Shown: piece after piece, positions 11,291-25,756 of the stretch | Layout of the letters: the number at the start of each line of letters is the position of its first letter | Numbering within the stretch: the stretch's first letter is position 1 | Origin: Quillaja saponaria | Taxonomy: Eukaryota; Streptophyta; Magnoliopsida; Fabales; Quillajaceae | NCBI GenBank assembly: GCA_029379385.1 | Contig: CM055606.1 | Location: forward strand, 18,067,142-18,131,141 | Length of the DNA: 64,000 nt | Direction of reading: 5' to 3' | Program-made: the position numbers and the translations under genes | Notes under the pieces: model-generated | The model's input: the letters and a program-made list of their open reading frames with translations, nothing else | Databases searched by the model: none | What the model was told of the DNA's origin: nothing

Positions 11291-13949
11291 ATGACTCTTC
11301 CAGTTCTGTTTCTAGGCATTCTTCTTCAAAGCTGGCTCATAAGTAGTCTTTCTCACCCTCTTGACCCTCTTAATCCTAGTGAAATCAACAAAACAAGGCA
11401 CATAGTTCAAACTTCTCACATTGGTGCTCTTCCTAATCTAACCTTTCACTTTGTTGATCTTGAAGAACCAGACAAAGGAGATGTTCTAAAGTGGCTATCT
11501 TCAAGTAGAAAAGGAAGGCCTACTCCACCTCGTCAAGCCAAGGTTGTGGTTAGAGCCAGGGGTGAGACCCATAAACTCATAGTGGACTTAGCCACTGGCT
11601 CGATCATATCAGACAAAGTTTACACTGGTCACGGATATCCTCCTCTAACTTTCAATGAGCTTTTCCGAGCCAGCAAATTGCCTTTGAAATATCCCAAATT
11701 CAAGGTGTCAATTATGAGAAGGGGGTTGAATTTGTCAGAGGTTTCTTGCATACCCTTTACAGTTGGTTGGTTTGGGGAACAGATTACAAAAAGAGCTCTT
11801 AAGGTTGCATGCTTCTATCATGAAGGTTCAGTTAATGTCTTTGCAAGGCCTATTGAGGGGATAACTATGCTAGTTGACGTTGATTCAATGCAGATTACAA
11901 TGTACAATGATAGAAACAGAGCACCCTTGCCTAAAGCAAAGGGAACTGATTTTCAATCATCAAAAAGGAAGCCAAGTATTCCTGGCTCTTGTAACATAAC
12001 AAATAGTGGGTTCACCATCCAAGGTCATGAGATCAAATGGGCTAACTGGGTTTTCCATGTTGGTTTCAATGCCAGGGCAGGAATGATTATATCAACAGCT
12101 TCTATATTTGATGCCAGAAAACAAAAGTATAGACGAGTTCTGTATAGAGGGCATATATCAGAGACATTTGTTCCTTACATGGATCCTACAAACGAATGGT
12201 ATTTCAGAACTTTCATGGACATTGGAGAATTTGGGTTTGGACGATCAGCTGATAGCTTGCAGCCAATGATAGATTGTCCAGGCAATGCTGTGTATATGGA
12301 TGGCTATATGGCAGGGGAAGATGGACAGGTCCAAGAGGTATCAAGGGCCATTTGCATTTTTGAGAGGCAATCTGGTAATGTAGCTTGGAGGCATACTGAA
12401 ATTAATGTTCCTGGAAAATTGGTAAGATATTAGTTCACCTGTTATTGGTTCTTGAATGATGTTTTGGGCTTAACTTTCTGCTACCTAAATATAAAATTTG
12501 CTGTTTTTATTGCAGATAAGAAATGGGGAGCCTGAAGTTTCTTTGGTTGTTAGGATGGTGGCTACTGTTGGTAACTATGACTATATTCTTGATTGGGAGT
12601 TTCAACGAAGTGGTTCTATCAAAGTTGGGGTAACATTCTATTGCTGACATCAATGACATAACCCTGTGAAGGAATCAAATACTGTTTACTACCCTATTTT
12701 CTTTCTGATATTACACTCACATTTGCATTTATTCAAACAGCTTACGTGCATTAATACCATAAAACCAACAACAAACAAACTATAAAGATTTAGCCGCAGC
12801 CCAAAATCTAAACTGGAAGAGAAAGTTGAATAATCAAAATTATAATTGAAATTAGTTAATTCTGTCTTCTTTATTACGCAGGTGGACTTAACAGGAATCA
12901 TGGAAATGAAGGCCACGCCATACACAAATAAGGATCAGATAAAGGAAAACGTGTTCGGCACCTTAGTAGCAGAAAACACCGTAGCTGGCAATCACGACCA
13001 CCACCTGACTTATTACCTCGACCTTGACGTAGACGGTGATGACAACTCGTTCGTCCACGCCAAGCTAAAAACCGCGAGAATAACGGGTTCAAAGGTGAAG
13101 TCATCACCAAGAAAAAGTTACTGGACGGTCGTAAGAGAAACCGCCAAAACCGAAGACGATGGTAGGATTCGGCTCGGCTTAGATCCAGCTGAATTGTTAG
13201 TGGTGAATCCAAATAAAAAGACAAGGCTTGGGAATCAGTTGGGTTACCGGCTTATTACCGGACAGCCGGTTACTTCTCTTTTGTCTGAAGAGGATTATCC
13301 ACAAATAAGGGCGTCTTATACAAGGTACCAATTGTGGGTCACTGCCTATAACAAGTCAGAGAGGTGGGCTGGTGGATTCTACGCTGATAGGAGCCGAGGT
13401 GATGATGGCTTAGCCGTTTGGAGCCAAAGGTAAATTCTACTTATGTTAGATGTTAATCATGTTATTATATTTATAACAAATTACAAAAATAGGCAATTCT
13501 CATAAATATAGATTAGGATGAAATCACACAATAGTTGGTTTCATAATAAAGAATGAGTGTTTTTTTTTGACTTCTTGGATTTGAATTCTTTGAAAACATA
13601 TTGTAGAGTATGAAATTCTTTAGTCTACTCATAAGAAAAAGTCGCATGAAATTATTCCTATTCCTTAGTCACCCTTTTATTTTATTTTCCCTGTGGGGTA
13701 TATTATATGTACATCTCAAGGTTGTCTTTTTCATTTTTTCCTTATCATCAATTAGATGAACCAATAAATTAGGAGAAATTTCATGGCATGTGCAGGAATA
13801 GAGTGATTGAGAACAAAGACATTGTTGTGTGGTACACGGTGGGAATACATCACATTCCTTCTCAAGAAGATTTCCCAGCCATGCCAGCAGTTCATGGTGG
13901 ATTTGAGCTGCGACCAGCTAACTTCTTTGAAAGCAGCCAATTAATGTAA
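11291..13949 (+). CDS. copper/topaquinone amine oxidase (primary amine or diamine oxidase), secreted
   Basis: Four exons (11291-12421, 12516-12629, 12882-13429, 13796-13949) give 648 aa, the normal size for plant CuAOs. Residues 1-29 are a hydrophobic signal peptide ([19 protein letters not shown]), so the protein should be apoplastic. N2 and N3 domains precede the catalytic beta domain. The topaquinone precursor is Tyr398 in TVGNYDY. The probable catalytic base is Asp310 in [13 protein letters not shown]. Copper ligands are His453 and His455 ([16 protein letters not shown]) and a His in [12 protein letters not shown] near residue 616. The C-terminus [14 protein letters not shown] is family-typical and has no PTS1 tripeptide. 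The family oxidises putrescine and related amines to aminoaldehydes, ammonia and hydrogen peroxide. The frame continues upstream to a non-ATG codon, so 11291 is the first ATG. All key residues are present, so the enzyme should be active. Confidence 0.93.
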
Positions 13950-14382
13950 AGGAATCAATCAATAACTGAACAAATAAAAGGAATTCTTAATTTCTTGGTC
14001 AAGACAAGACCAATTAATTCTTTCAGTGCTGCAAATTTGTGCAAGTTTTCTTACTAAAAAACATTGCCTTCTGTTTTACTTTCTTTTCCATTGTTTTGTT
14101 TGAGGTATAGGTTCATGGTTGCACTAAGATGTGAGACCTCGCATAATCTTTTATCTAGTGTGAATATCAAAGACTGTTGGTGGTTTTTTATGTTCTCTAA
14201 CTATTATCGTGAAATTAATATATGTAGCAATGAAGTAGCTCGTTTGATCTAAACATGTAAACTTATTGAGTTGGACAAGTCTTAATTGGTAATACAACCA
14301 CTTTCCAATGTCTTTAATCTTCAAGTGGGAGGAACTGGAAAGCAATGGCAACTAGAAAATGAGTGGGAAATTTCTAACCCAG
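13950..14382. other. spacer between amine oxidase and first receptor-kinase pseudogene
   Basis: This is the 3' flank of the amine oxidase gene. I see no gene, only short frames without family character. Confidence 0.5.
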
Positions 14383-14572
14383 TTTTTCATGTCACATCAA
14401 AGTCTCAAAGCCATCTCCATTTTTATATCTTTGTGGAAAACCTCTACTCGTGTCTTGTCTCTAATTTATTGCTTTCAGTTTTTCTTGTTACATCAAAGAC
14501 TCAGTCAGCTCCAATTTAATATCTTTGTGGAAAACCTCTACTCGTGTCTTGACTCTAATTTATTGCTTCCAG
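14383..14572 (+). repeat. tandem duplication, two copies of about 95 bp
   Basis: Copy one (14383-14478) and copy two (14479-14572) both run from TTTTTC-TGT-ACATCAAAG through ATCTTTGTGGAAAACC and CTCTAATTTATTGCTT to CAG. The second half is nearly identical; the first half has several substitutions and a small indel. The repeat lies just upstream of the first receptor-kinase pseudogene. Confidence 0.8.
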
Positions 14573-14780
14573 ATGTTATGAAAAAGAAAGATGCTTAATT
14601 GGTATTCAAGTTCTAGTCCACTTGGAGGAGTGGAAGACTCTTCAATGGCTTACGTAGAATGGAACTCTTTACCTGCTAATACTTTTCAAACCTTAGAGAA
14701 TGATGTAAATCTAATACATACACTACATATATTTTCCTTTTGTGTTCCACTTCCCCACTGATAACTCATTTTGAACAAAG

Positions 14781-17133
14781 ATGGCTGCCAGTTATTTCCT
14801 TTTCTCATGTCTTCCATTTTTACTGTTCTTTCTTTGCTCTGATGCCGAGAATACTATTCCACTAGGTTCCAGCATTGTTGCAGGCACCAATTTGTCATGG
14901 CGATCACACTCGGGCTATTTCGCATTTGCGTTCTACCCTCTTATCACTGGCAGCTACCTTGTAGGAATTTGGTTTCATAAGATTCCAGAGAAAACTCTGG
15001 TTTGGTCAGCAAAACGCAATGAGCCGGCTCAAATTGGATCCACCCTCAATCTTACACTTAGTGGCCAACAAGTACTGGCATACACAAATGGAAATTTGTT
15101 TTCAATTTCCAATGGAACAAATACAAGGTCAGCATTAATGCAAGATGATAGAAATTTCATCCTGTGAGATTCAATGTAGAAAATTATCTGGCAGAGCTTT
15201 GATTCACCAACAGACACGATTTTATTAGGCCAAGATTTGGTTATGGGGCAGACGCTCTACAGCAATGCCAATGGCACAGTACACTATTCAACTGGGAAAT
15301 ACAGATTGGAGGTTCAGCCTCGTGATGGTAACATTGTTCTGTCTGCCTTCAGATTTGCTGATTCCGGTTACTGGGATGCTCAAAGTATTTACAATATAAG
15401 TGGAAGATGTCTTTGACAATAGCACAGCTTTCTTGTATGCGGTAAATAGGACTCAGAAAATAGTTCCCATGACAACAGGAGCGCCTACTCCAATTGAAGA
15501 CTACTACCATCGGGCTACTATCAATGACCATGGAAAATTTCAGCAGTTAATATACCATAAAAGAAATGGAAAACAGTGGTCAGTTGTGTGGAAGGCCATA
15601 ACTCAACCTTGCACGGTGAATAGCATTTGTGGGGTGTTTGGCTTTTGCACCACACCTGACGATGAAACAGTCAATTGTAAGTGCTTGGCCGGTTATGCAC
15701 CTTTTGATCCAAGTGCTCCTTCCAAAGGGTGCTACCCCCTTGAGGTGAAGGATTTTTGTGCAGCTAATTCCTCGGCTTCGGATTTTACAGTTGAACAAAT
15801 TGATAATGATGATATGCCAAACAGCATTTTTGCAGACCTTAATAGAGTAGAGTCTGCAGATGCAGAAAGCTGCGGGAAGGAAGTGATGAATAACTGTTTC
15901 TGCATGGCAGCTGTTCTGCTGGATTCTATTTTTAACAAAAAATAATAATAATAAAAAATGCCATTTTTAAATGCCACAAGAAGCATCCCTGAAACTAACA
16001 ATAGACTTGTGTTTATTAAAGTTCCTCAGGTTCACAACAATGCTAAAATGGATCCGGAATCACCTTCCAGGGTTGGTCTGCTAGTGACCTTCTTATCATG
16101 CTCAACACTTGCTGTGCTCTTTGCAATTACTGCAATTTATCACCATCCTCTATGCCATTTGCGCAAACGAAAAGTGCCACCTCCTACGCAAAAGTCTGTG
16201 GAGATTAACTTGAAGTCATTTTAATTCCAAGTGTTGAGAGAAGCGACAAATGGGTTCAAGAACATACTTGGCCGAGGTGGGTTTGGTACAGTTTATGGTG
16301 GGGATTTAATGTTAGAGGGTGAAGAAGTTAGGTTGCTGTGAAGCAGTTGGGACAAATGGATGAAGCTCAGCAAGGTGAAAAGGAATTTGTGATAGAAGTT
16401 CAAGTAATTGGACTAACTCATCATAAGAACTTAGTTCGGTTAATTAGTTTTTGTAATGAGCAGAATCACCGGCTTCTGGTTTATGAACTAATGAAGAATG
16501 GAACTCTAACTTATTTTCTGTGGGGAAAAGGAAAAACCCAGCTGGGAACATAGAGTCAAAATTGTGCTTGAAATTGCTTGAGGATTGCTATACTTGCATG
16601 AAGAGTGTGATCTGCAGATCATCCACTGCGATATAAAGCCACAAAATGTTCTTCTTGATTCAAATTATTATGCAAAAATAGCAGATTTTGGCCTGGCAAA
16701 GCTACTAATGAAAGGTAAAACCCGAACGAGCACCCATGTAAGAGGAACAATGGGTTACATGGCACCAGAATGGCTCAAAAACGCACCTGTCACAGCAAAG
16801 GTGGACGTCTACAGCTACGGTGTCATGTTATCTGAGATCGTATGTTGCAGAAGACACATAGAATTGCATAGAATTGAAGAAGCAACAGCGAGTGATGACA
16901 TGATACTCATAGATTGGGTTCTGTGTAGCGCAAAAGATGGGAATTTAGGAGCCGTTGTGCCTGATGACCTTGAAGTCTTGAATGATTTCACAAGGTTTGA
17001 GAGAATGACCATGGTTGGTCTATGGTGCATATGTCCTAATCCAAATCCAACTCTAAGGCCATCTATGAAGAAGGTGACACAGATGTTGGAAGGAAAAGTA
17101 GACATTGGTGTTCCTCCAATGATTCATGCATAA
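14781..17133 (+). pseudogene. G-type (bulb) lectin receptor-like kinase pseudogene, LECRK type, copy 1
   Basis: Read across frames, this is a complete intronless receptor kinase: signal peptide (MAASYFLFSCLPFLLFFLC), bulb-type lectin domain (SGYFAFAFYP, IWFHKIPEKTLVWSA), an EGF-like/Cys-rich region (CTVNSICGVFGFCTTPDD, CKCLAGYAPFDPS), a transmembrane segment (VTFLSCSTLAVLFAITAIY), and a Ser/Thr kinase with [30 protein letters not shown] (non-RD), DFGLAKLL and GYMAPEWL. It is broken at least seven times: TGA and TAG near 15165-15179, a frameshift near 15395, a stop within an AAT-repeat at about 15943, TAA near 16222, frameshifts near 16332 and 16540, and TGA near 16580. The last 180 codons are still open. 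No splice sites would remove these lesions. Confidence 0.9.
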
Positions 17134-18394
17134 ATGTTATAAGAGAATGTTTTGTTTTCCTTTATTTGTATTCAAATAATGTCATGAGTATGTATCAGTT
17201 TCAGAATGAAATAAGTAGAGTTACCTTAGTTACTTCAAACTTGAGATTCATCTATGGGAAAACAAAAGAGAGGGCCAAACATGCAGACATAATAAAACAT
17301 AACCATTCAGCCCATCGCTCGCCAAAGAAACGAGAGAGCAATAATTTTCAACAGGGCATGGATTGAAGAGGAAATTTTTAAATAAAAGCTTAAGGGTACA
17401 TTTAGCATACAGATTATAAAAATCAAATTGATAAGTCAAATATGTGTATATTGGTATAAGTAAGTTTAGGTAATTAATTACAAATAAACTTATACCTATA
17501 ATTATGTATTATGTAAGAAAATTATTCTGTAGTTATTAATTAATTAAATAGAATTTATTATTATTATTATTGGTAAAAAAGGATACAATTCAAAAACTAA
17601 ACACAAGAAACATAGACCTCTCGGTCCCAACATACTCCAAACTCATCAGAGAGCAGAAACAAACTTAGAGCAGGAGGAACTGCAACCCACTCCACATCTT
17701 TTGCAGTGCTATCCAAAGTCTAAGTTCGCCAGTTTATTTGCACAATATTTGTATTTTAATGAATTTTTTTAGAAATGTTGTGATCTAAGAATTGAGGAAT
17801 CTAAATACACCCTATCTGAAATCTGAGCTCCCCAATTGACAATTAGAACTCTCCAACCAGCAATCGAATGACTCAAACCACGTACCAAATAAGCTCAAAA
17901 TTGTTTCAGAAACATACATCTTTCTCTTTCTATCTTTTTTGGTACATGGGAAGTTTCTCTTGGCCTTTAGACCACCAGTAGTCTCAGAGTATATTTTAAT
18001 CTCTAAACATCGTAACTTTTTGTTTTATTTAAAGCAGTATCGTTTTCCCACTTACAATCCTTTTCAAGAAAGTTTGCGTTAGGTCTCAAGACTAGTCTAA
18101 GCTCGGACAATCAACTAGTTCCATTCCACACGGCAGTATGAAAAGTAATTCCAAAGGGTGTTCGAATGAAATTCATCTTTGATCAAGTCAATTCACATGC
18201 ACCATACATTGGACTTGAAAATGAATCCTTGCATCCAGAACCATAACATTAGTCTTTTACTATTTCCACAGCTGCTCTGCATAGAAGCTGACACTAGACT
18301 AGAAGGCTTATATATTCCTAGGATAAGCCCCTTTGCCATACACATTTACTTTTTGTTGCTTCTGCCTTTTGTTCTTACTCCCATATCAATTACA
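17134..18394. other. spacer between the two receptor-kinase pseudogenes
   Basis: This holds the 3' flank of copy 1 and the 5' flank of copy 2. A possible retroelement tail sits at 17548-17740 (see separate entry). The frame of copy 2 is open upstream to about 18179, but the lectin-kinase signal peptide begins at 18395. Confidence 0.5.
17548..17740 (-). mobile_element. possible 5'-truncated non-LTR retroelement tail
   Basis: On the minus strand, a GC-richer stretch ends in GTATCCTTTTTTACC followed directly by an (AAT)n run at 17548-17567. A sequence ending in a short 3' microsatellite tail inside AT-rich DNA resembles a truncated plant LINE or SINE. No clear target-site duplication was found and no protein domain is readable, so this is tentative. 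Confidence 0.3.
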
Positions 18395-20769
18395 ATGGCT
18401 ATAATGATATCTCTTCCCTTCGTTCTTACACTAATTTCTTACATGAGTGGCTTACATGCCCAAAGTTCTTCCTCAGCTATCGGATTGGACTCGAGCAGTA
18501 CTGCAGGATCCAATGCTTCTTGGAAATCTCCTTCAGGTGACTTTGAGTTTGGATTCTTCCCTCTTCCTGCAGGTCTTTACATTGTAGGCATATGGTTTGG
18601 AAAGATCCCAGAGAAAACGATAGTCTGGTCAGCCAACTCCAACTCCCCTATGGAATCAAATTCCTTACTCCAACTAAGTTCTGAAGGCCACCTTGTGCTC
18701 ACACATCCAAATGGCCGTAATTCTGAAACTATAGACAACGGAGAAAGTGCAAGTTTAGCATTCATGCAAGATGATGGCAATTTTGTTTTAAAAGATTCCA
18801 ACTTAAGAGTAGTCTGGGAAAGTTTTGATTTTCAAACAGACACAATCTTACCAGGACAAGTCCTGCCCAAAAACACACAGTCTATTCTACGGTGAAAGGA
18901 ACTTCAAATTACTCAAATGGAAATTTCAGGTTGGCAATGCAAGAGGATGGAAACTTGGTGCTTGCTGGTTACGACTTCTCGGAACCTGGTTACTGGTACA
19001 CTTCAACAAATGCATTTAACAATGTAAGTTTGATGTTTAATACTAGTTCTTTCTTGTACTTTGTCAATAGCACCAAGAACATTTACGCTCTAACTCAAAG
19101 CACTCCAACCCCAGTGAGAGATTACTACCACCGAGCAACAATTGGCGAATATGGAAATTTCCAGCAAAATGCTTATCACAAAAGAAATGGCAGCAGATGG
19201 ACAAGGGTTTGGAGAGCCGTTGAAGAGCCTTGCAGAGTGAATGCTGTTTATGGTATTTATGGAATGTGCACTTCACCTGACAATGAATCAGTCATCTGTA
19301 CTTGCATACCGGGTCATATTCCATTTGATCCAACAGATGTGTCTAAAGGATATCACCCAGAAACTGTAGTTAATTATTGTGCAAGCCCTTCCTTGATGAA
19401 CTTCAAGCTAAACGTAATTGATGATGCTGATTTTCAGATCGATTCGACTTCAGATTTGGCTCTAGTAACTAACGTTGATGTAGAAGGATGTCAGAAGTCT
19501 CTCATGAATGATTGTTATGCTATTGCTGCTTCTTTGGATGCTTCAATTTCAAATTGTAACATGAAGAGGACGCCTTTGATCAATGCTAGAAAAAGTGCAT
19601 CTTCAAAGGGACTAAAGGCATTGATCAAGATTCCTAGCAATATCAACAATTCCAGCACTGGGCAAAGTAATAGAAATATAAAATTCAAAGTAAGGCTTTT
19701 TCTGAAGGTAAGTATTGCAGTTAGTGCCACACTTGCATGCTTTTTTGGAGCCATTGCCACATACTATCATCCTGTAGCTCGAAGGTTAAAGAAAAGAAAG
19801 AAGTATCTAAATACAAGTTCTATTGGAATTAACTTCAGAGAATTCTCATTCGAGGAGCTGCGTCAAGCAACAGATGGATTTTGTAAGATTCTTGGTAGAG
19901 GATTTTCAGGCAAAGTCTACAGTGGTATGCTAAGCATAGAGGATGCAGAAATTGCTGTTGAAGTAAAAAGGCTGGAGAAAGGAATTGAGAAAAGGGAAGA
20001 TGAATTCATGACAGAGCTCAAAATAATTGGTCGGACTCATCACAAGAATTTGGTGAGACTCTTGGTGTTCTGCATTGAGAACAACCACAGAATTTTAGTC
20101 TACGAGTTAATGCCAGGTGGTGCTTTGTCCAGTTATTTTGTTTGGACAAGGAGAGAGACCCAGATGGAGTCAGAGGATTGAGATGGCTCTTGGAATAGCC
20201 AGAGGCTTACTTTACTTGCATGAAGAATGTGAGACCCAAATCATTCACTGTGATATTAAGCCTCAAAATGTGTTACTTGATGCCAATTACACTGCAAAAA
20301 TTGCAGATTTTGGCCTTTTCAAGCTACTGAACAAAGAGCAAACTAGAACAGACACTCATTTAAGAGGAACAATTGGGTATATAGCACCAGAATGGCTAAG
20401 GAGTACACCCGTAAATGCTAAAGTAGATGTCTTCAGCACGGGGTGATGTTGCTTGAGATTATTTGATCCAGAAGACACATAGAATCAAGCCGGGTCGAGG
20501 AAGAGAGCGAAGAGGATGATCTAATACTCGCGCATTGGGTTTTAAGATGTATGATTTCAAGGAAGCTACAAGTAGCTGTGGGGCATGACACAGAAGTGCT
20601 GAGTGATTTCAAAAGGTTTGAGCAAATGGCCTTGGTGGGCTTATGGTGTATTCACTCAGACCCTACTCTTAGACCATCAATGAAGCAGGTGATGCAGATG
20701 CTAGAGGGAACCGTGGAAGTTGGTGTTTCACCATTGCTTTATGATCAAATGACAGCGGACCAAGTTTAG
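18395..20769 (+). pseudogene. G-type lectin receptor-like kinase pseudogene, LECRK type, copy 2
   Basis: This is a paralogue of copy 1 with the same order of parts: signal peptide, bulb-lectin domain (FEFGFFPLPAGLYIVGIWF, TIVWSANSNSP), EGF-like region (CRVNAVYGIYGMCTSPDN), a transmembrane segment (VSIAVSATLACFFGAIATYY), and a non-RD kinase ([29 protein letters not shown]). It is younger or better preserved than copy 1. Lesions: a frameshift near 18885 after LPKNTQSI, a frameshift near 20140 in the FGQGERP loop, a 1-bp deletion in the FSYGVM codons near 20440, and TGA replacing a Cys codon near 20464. The central frame 18892-20181 is open for 429 codons. The ATP-binding Lys region reads IAVEVKRL, with an insertion relative to AVKRL. 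DFGLF instead of DFGLA is also unusual. Confidence 0.9.
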
Positions 20770-22915
20770 TTTGTCAATGGTGCTCTAGTTTTTATTGAGA
20801 CTATTTCTACACATAATTTATAATGCATCTCTTGTGATGAGCAGAAACCATGAGCCAAATATAGTTATCCACCATTCTCATTTCTCACTATTGAACATTT
20901 GAACTGATCTCTGGTCTAACTTCAAATATTAGTGAAGACCCAGTGCATACTCAGCACAAAGATTCTAAATTGCATATAAAAATCAAAACTTTAAATATGA
21001 TTAGCCACTTCAGCTGTTTCATTGCGATGCTTAGTTCCTTGTCCCAAAATATTTCATAGGTACCATCTTCTCCAGCGTGATAAGCATCCCTGTAAATACT
21101 ACTGGGTGGGCAATGAGATAAGGCTCAAGAGACACTTGAGATTAGCAGAACCCAAATTCACCAGAGGCTTGTATATTTCTCAGTTGGATCCAAGTTTGTG
21201 GCCTATGGAGTAATTAACTCCCAAGCCTGCTTTTGTATATGGTCTGAACTACCCCAATAGAGCAATTAAAGCTCACCCATTCATCTTTGGGCTCTCATTT
21301 TAAACTTGGCAGGCCAGACAAACTTACGAGCACTGTTTATTCCCTAGTCTGACTTGGGTTTTGAAGCTAAAAAGCTTGACCCAAGCTTGAAGCTTTAACA
21401 AATATTTGAAATTTGATATAACTAGTACCAATTAATAAGATTTTGGGTTCGCGTTAATGTTAATATCTAATGCTTTTAAATGTGTCGGTGAAAAACACAT
21501 AATTTGAAAAATAAATAAATAAGGGGAAGACAAGAAACAAAGAGGGCCGCACTTAAGTCCTTCTTTAGAGTTTTTGGGACCATCACTCATACCTTACTAG
21601 AACAATAGTTGGGTGAAACAATCATCACACACCCCAACATTGAGCAACTAGAGGGACAAGAGGAAAGATAAAATAAAATAAAAAGCATCACCCTGATGCC
21701 ATTCTTACATCACAAAAGAATTTGAACCATGGATTTCTCTTCTGGGGTCCCACTGGACCCACAAGGTAGATCAAAATATCTGTTTATAGTTTACACATAG
21801 GCAACATTAAAAAGATGAAATAATGAAGTGAATAATGGACATGGTTATCTTTGTTGTTTATTAAATTTATTTACCATTTTGTTTTTTGATTGTTTGGGGG
21901 GAAAAGTCAGGAGGCTTTGATGGTGATTGTGAATTGTGAATTGTGATGATGGGGGCGTCTAGGCCTAGCAACGCACGCTATCTTCATAACTTCAGAAGCA
22001 AAGAGAATAAATATGATGGTTTTCATAGCACGCCAATCTTCTCATCTCAATTCAGTCTACGTCTCACACACCAAGATTTTGCACACATTTCTGAAGAAAA
22101 AGAAAAAGTATAAGCATAATTTTGGGTAATTGTCACCTCCTCAATCATCATCTTCTATCCTTTTCCTTTCTTCCTCAATCTCTAATTGACTATATATTAC
22201 ACCATTTCCCACCCATATCATTTTTTATTAGTCCATTTTCCATCATGCATGATCAACAACTTTCATCACATACCTTCTTCATGCATGCCATGACCAATTT
22301 TCATTAATACAACAACAATTATAAAAAAAAATCTATGTCTACATTGAGATAATTAATATTGGATCTGTGTATAAAATTATTATTAAATACTTACAATATC
22401 AACTAAAATTTAATATTATATTGAGTATGAAAGCACTGTTGTAGCTATATGAAAATTGATGTTCATCAAATATTCCAAATCAAAAACTCTAATTAGAGAA
22501 TGATAGATCGAATTCATAGCAACAAAAATGCTAAAAATTAATAGATAATGTTATTATGAAAATTTAAAAACATTCATGATCTATCATAAAAATGATCAGA
22601 TCTGAGAAAATAACACTGCAATCTTTAAATCTGTCATAAAAATGATCAAATCTACATTGACATAATTAATATTTGATCATTTGTATAAGAAAATATTTTT
22701 TTTTCAAATGAATTGGTCAAACACATAATTATAAGATTTTAAATGTGATTCAAATTATCAGATCTAGCACATTAACTACAATTCTAAAACTGTGTAAAGT
22801 ATTTGACCATTTATATATTTTAACAAGACATACCAATTAGTTGTTGATTTGATTGATAAACGCATTTGGTCAATTTTCTTGAGATTTATAATTTTTTTTT
22901 TCTTAATCTCCTCCT
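20770..22915. other. intergenic region upstream of ACL5, AT-rich
   Basis: No gene is supported. The left part (20.8-21.5 kb) is mixed-composition spacer. The right part (22.3-22.75 kb) carries short direct repeats (separate entry). It probably includes distal promoter sequence of the thermospermine synthase gene. Confidence 0.5.
22338..22700 (+). repeat. short interspersed direct repeats
   Basis: The block TCTACATTGA-ATAATTAATAT followed by TGATC or GGATC and TGTATAA occurs at 22338 and again at 22651, 313 bp apart. A second motif, TCATAAAAATGATCA, recurs about 50 bp apart near 22585 and 22635. The copies are diverged and their origin is unknown. Confidence 0.5.
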
Positions 22916-22917
22916 CA

Positions 22918-22925
22918 TATATATA
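22918..22925 (+). promoter_or_regulatory. candidate TATA box of the ACL5 gene
   Basis: TATATATA followed by G lies 536-543 bp before the start codon, with CT-rich sequence between. If used, transcription would start near 22950 and the leader would be about 500 nt, with several upstream ATGs. Confidence 0.45.
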
Positions 22926-23460
22926 GTCCACAACATTGTTCTCCACCTTTATCTTATGCTTAAAATTTATTTTGCCTAAAGTTTATTTTGGCTTTTCTCT
23001 TCAATAGCCTTCACATAATAAAGCATAGCAAAACTAATCACTCAAGTATGTGTCTATGTGCAAAGAATAATTTGATTGCATTTACACATGAAATTCATTA
23101 ATATAATTCAAGACCATGACATGAAATTATGGATAAAAAGGAGGAAAACGACATAGACAAAACCACGCGACCAAATCAAACCTCAGAAATCAAACATTGT
23201 CATCTATTTGTCTTTCCACTTTACGAAAACCCAGGAAGATATTGCTCTTCCTCAACTATTGAGCACCCCCACTTCGATAGATTTCCCAGCTGTTCCATAC
23301 CCAACTCGAATCATTGTCCCTGCCATCTTTCACCTTCTTATATTCTGCACCCATCTCTTCTCTGCTATCCAACACTTGCATTTCCCTACTCTATCTACCT
23401 CTCATTCTCTCCCTCTCCAACTTCTTAAGCACTACTTGGGTTTTCAATTTTCATAGGAAA

Positions 23461-25756
<2,296 letters not shown>

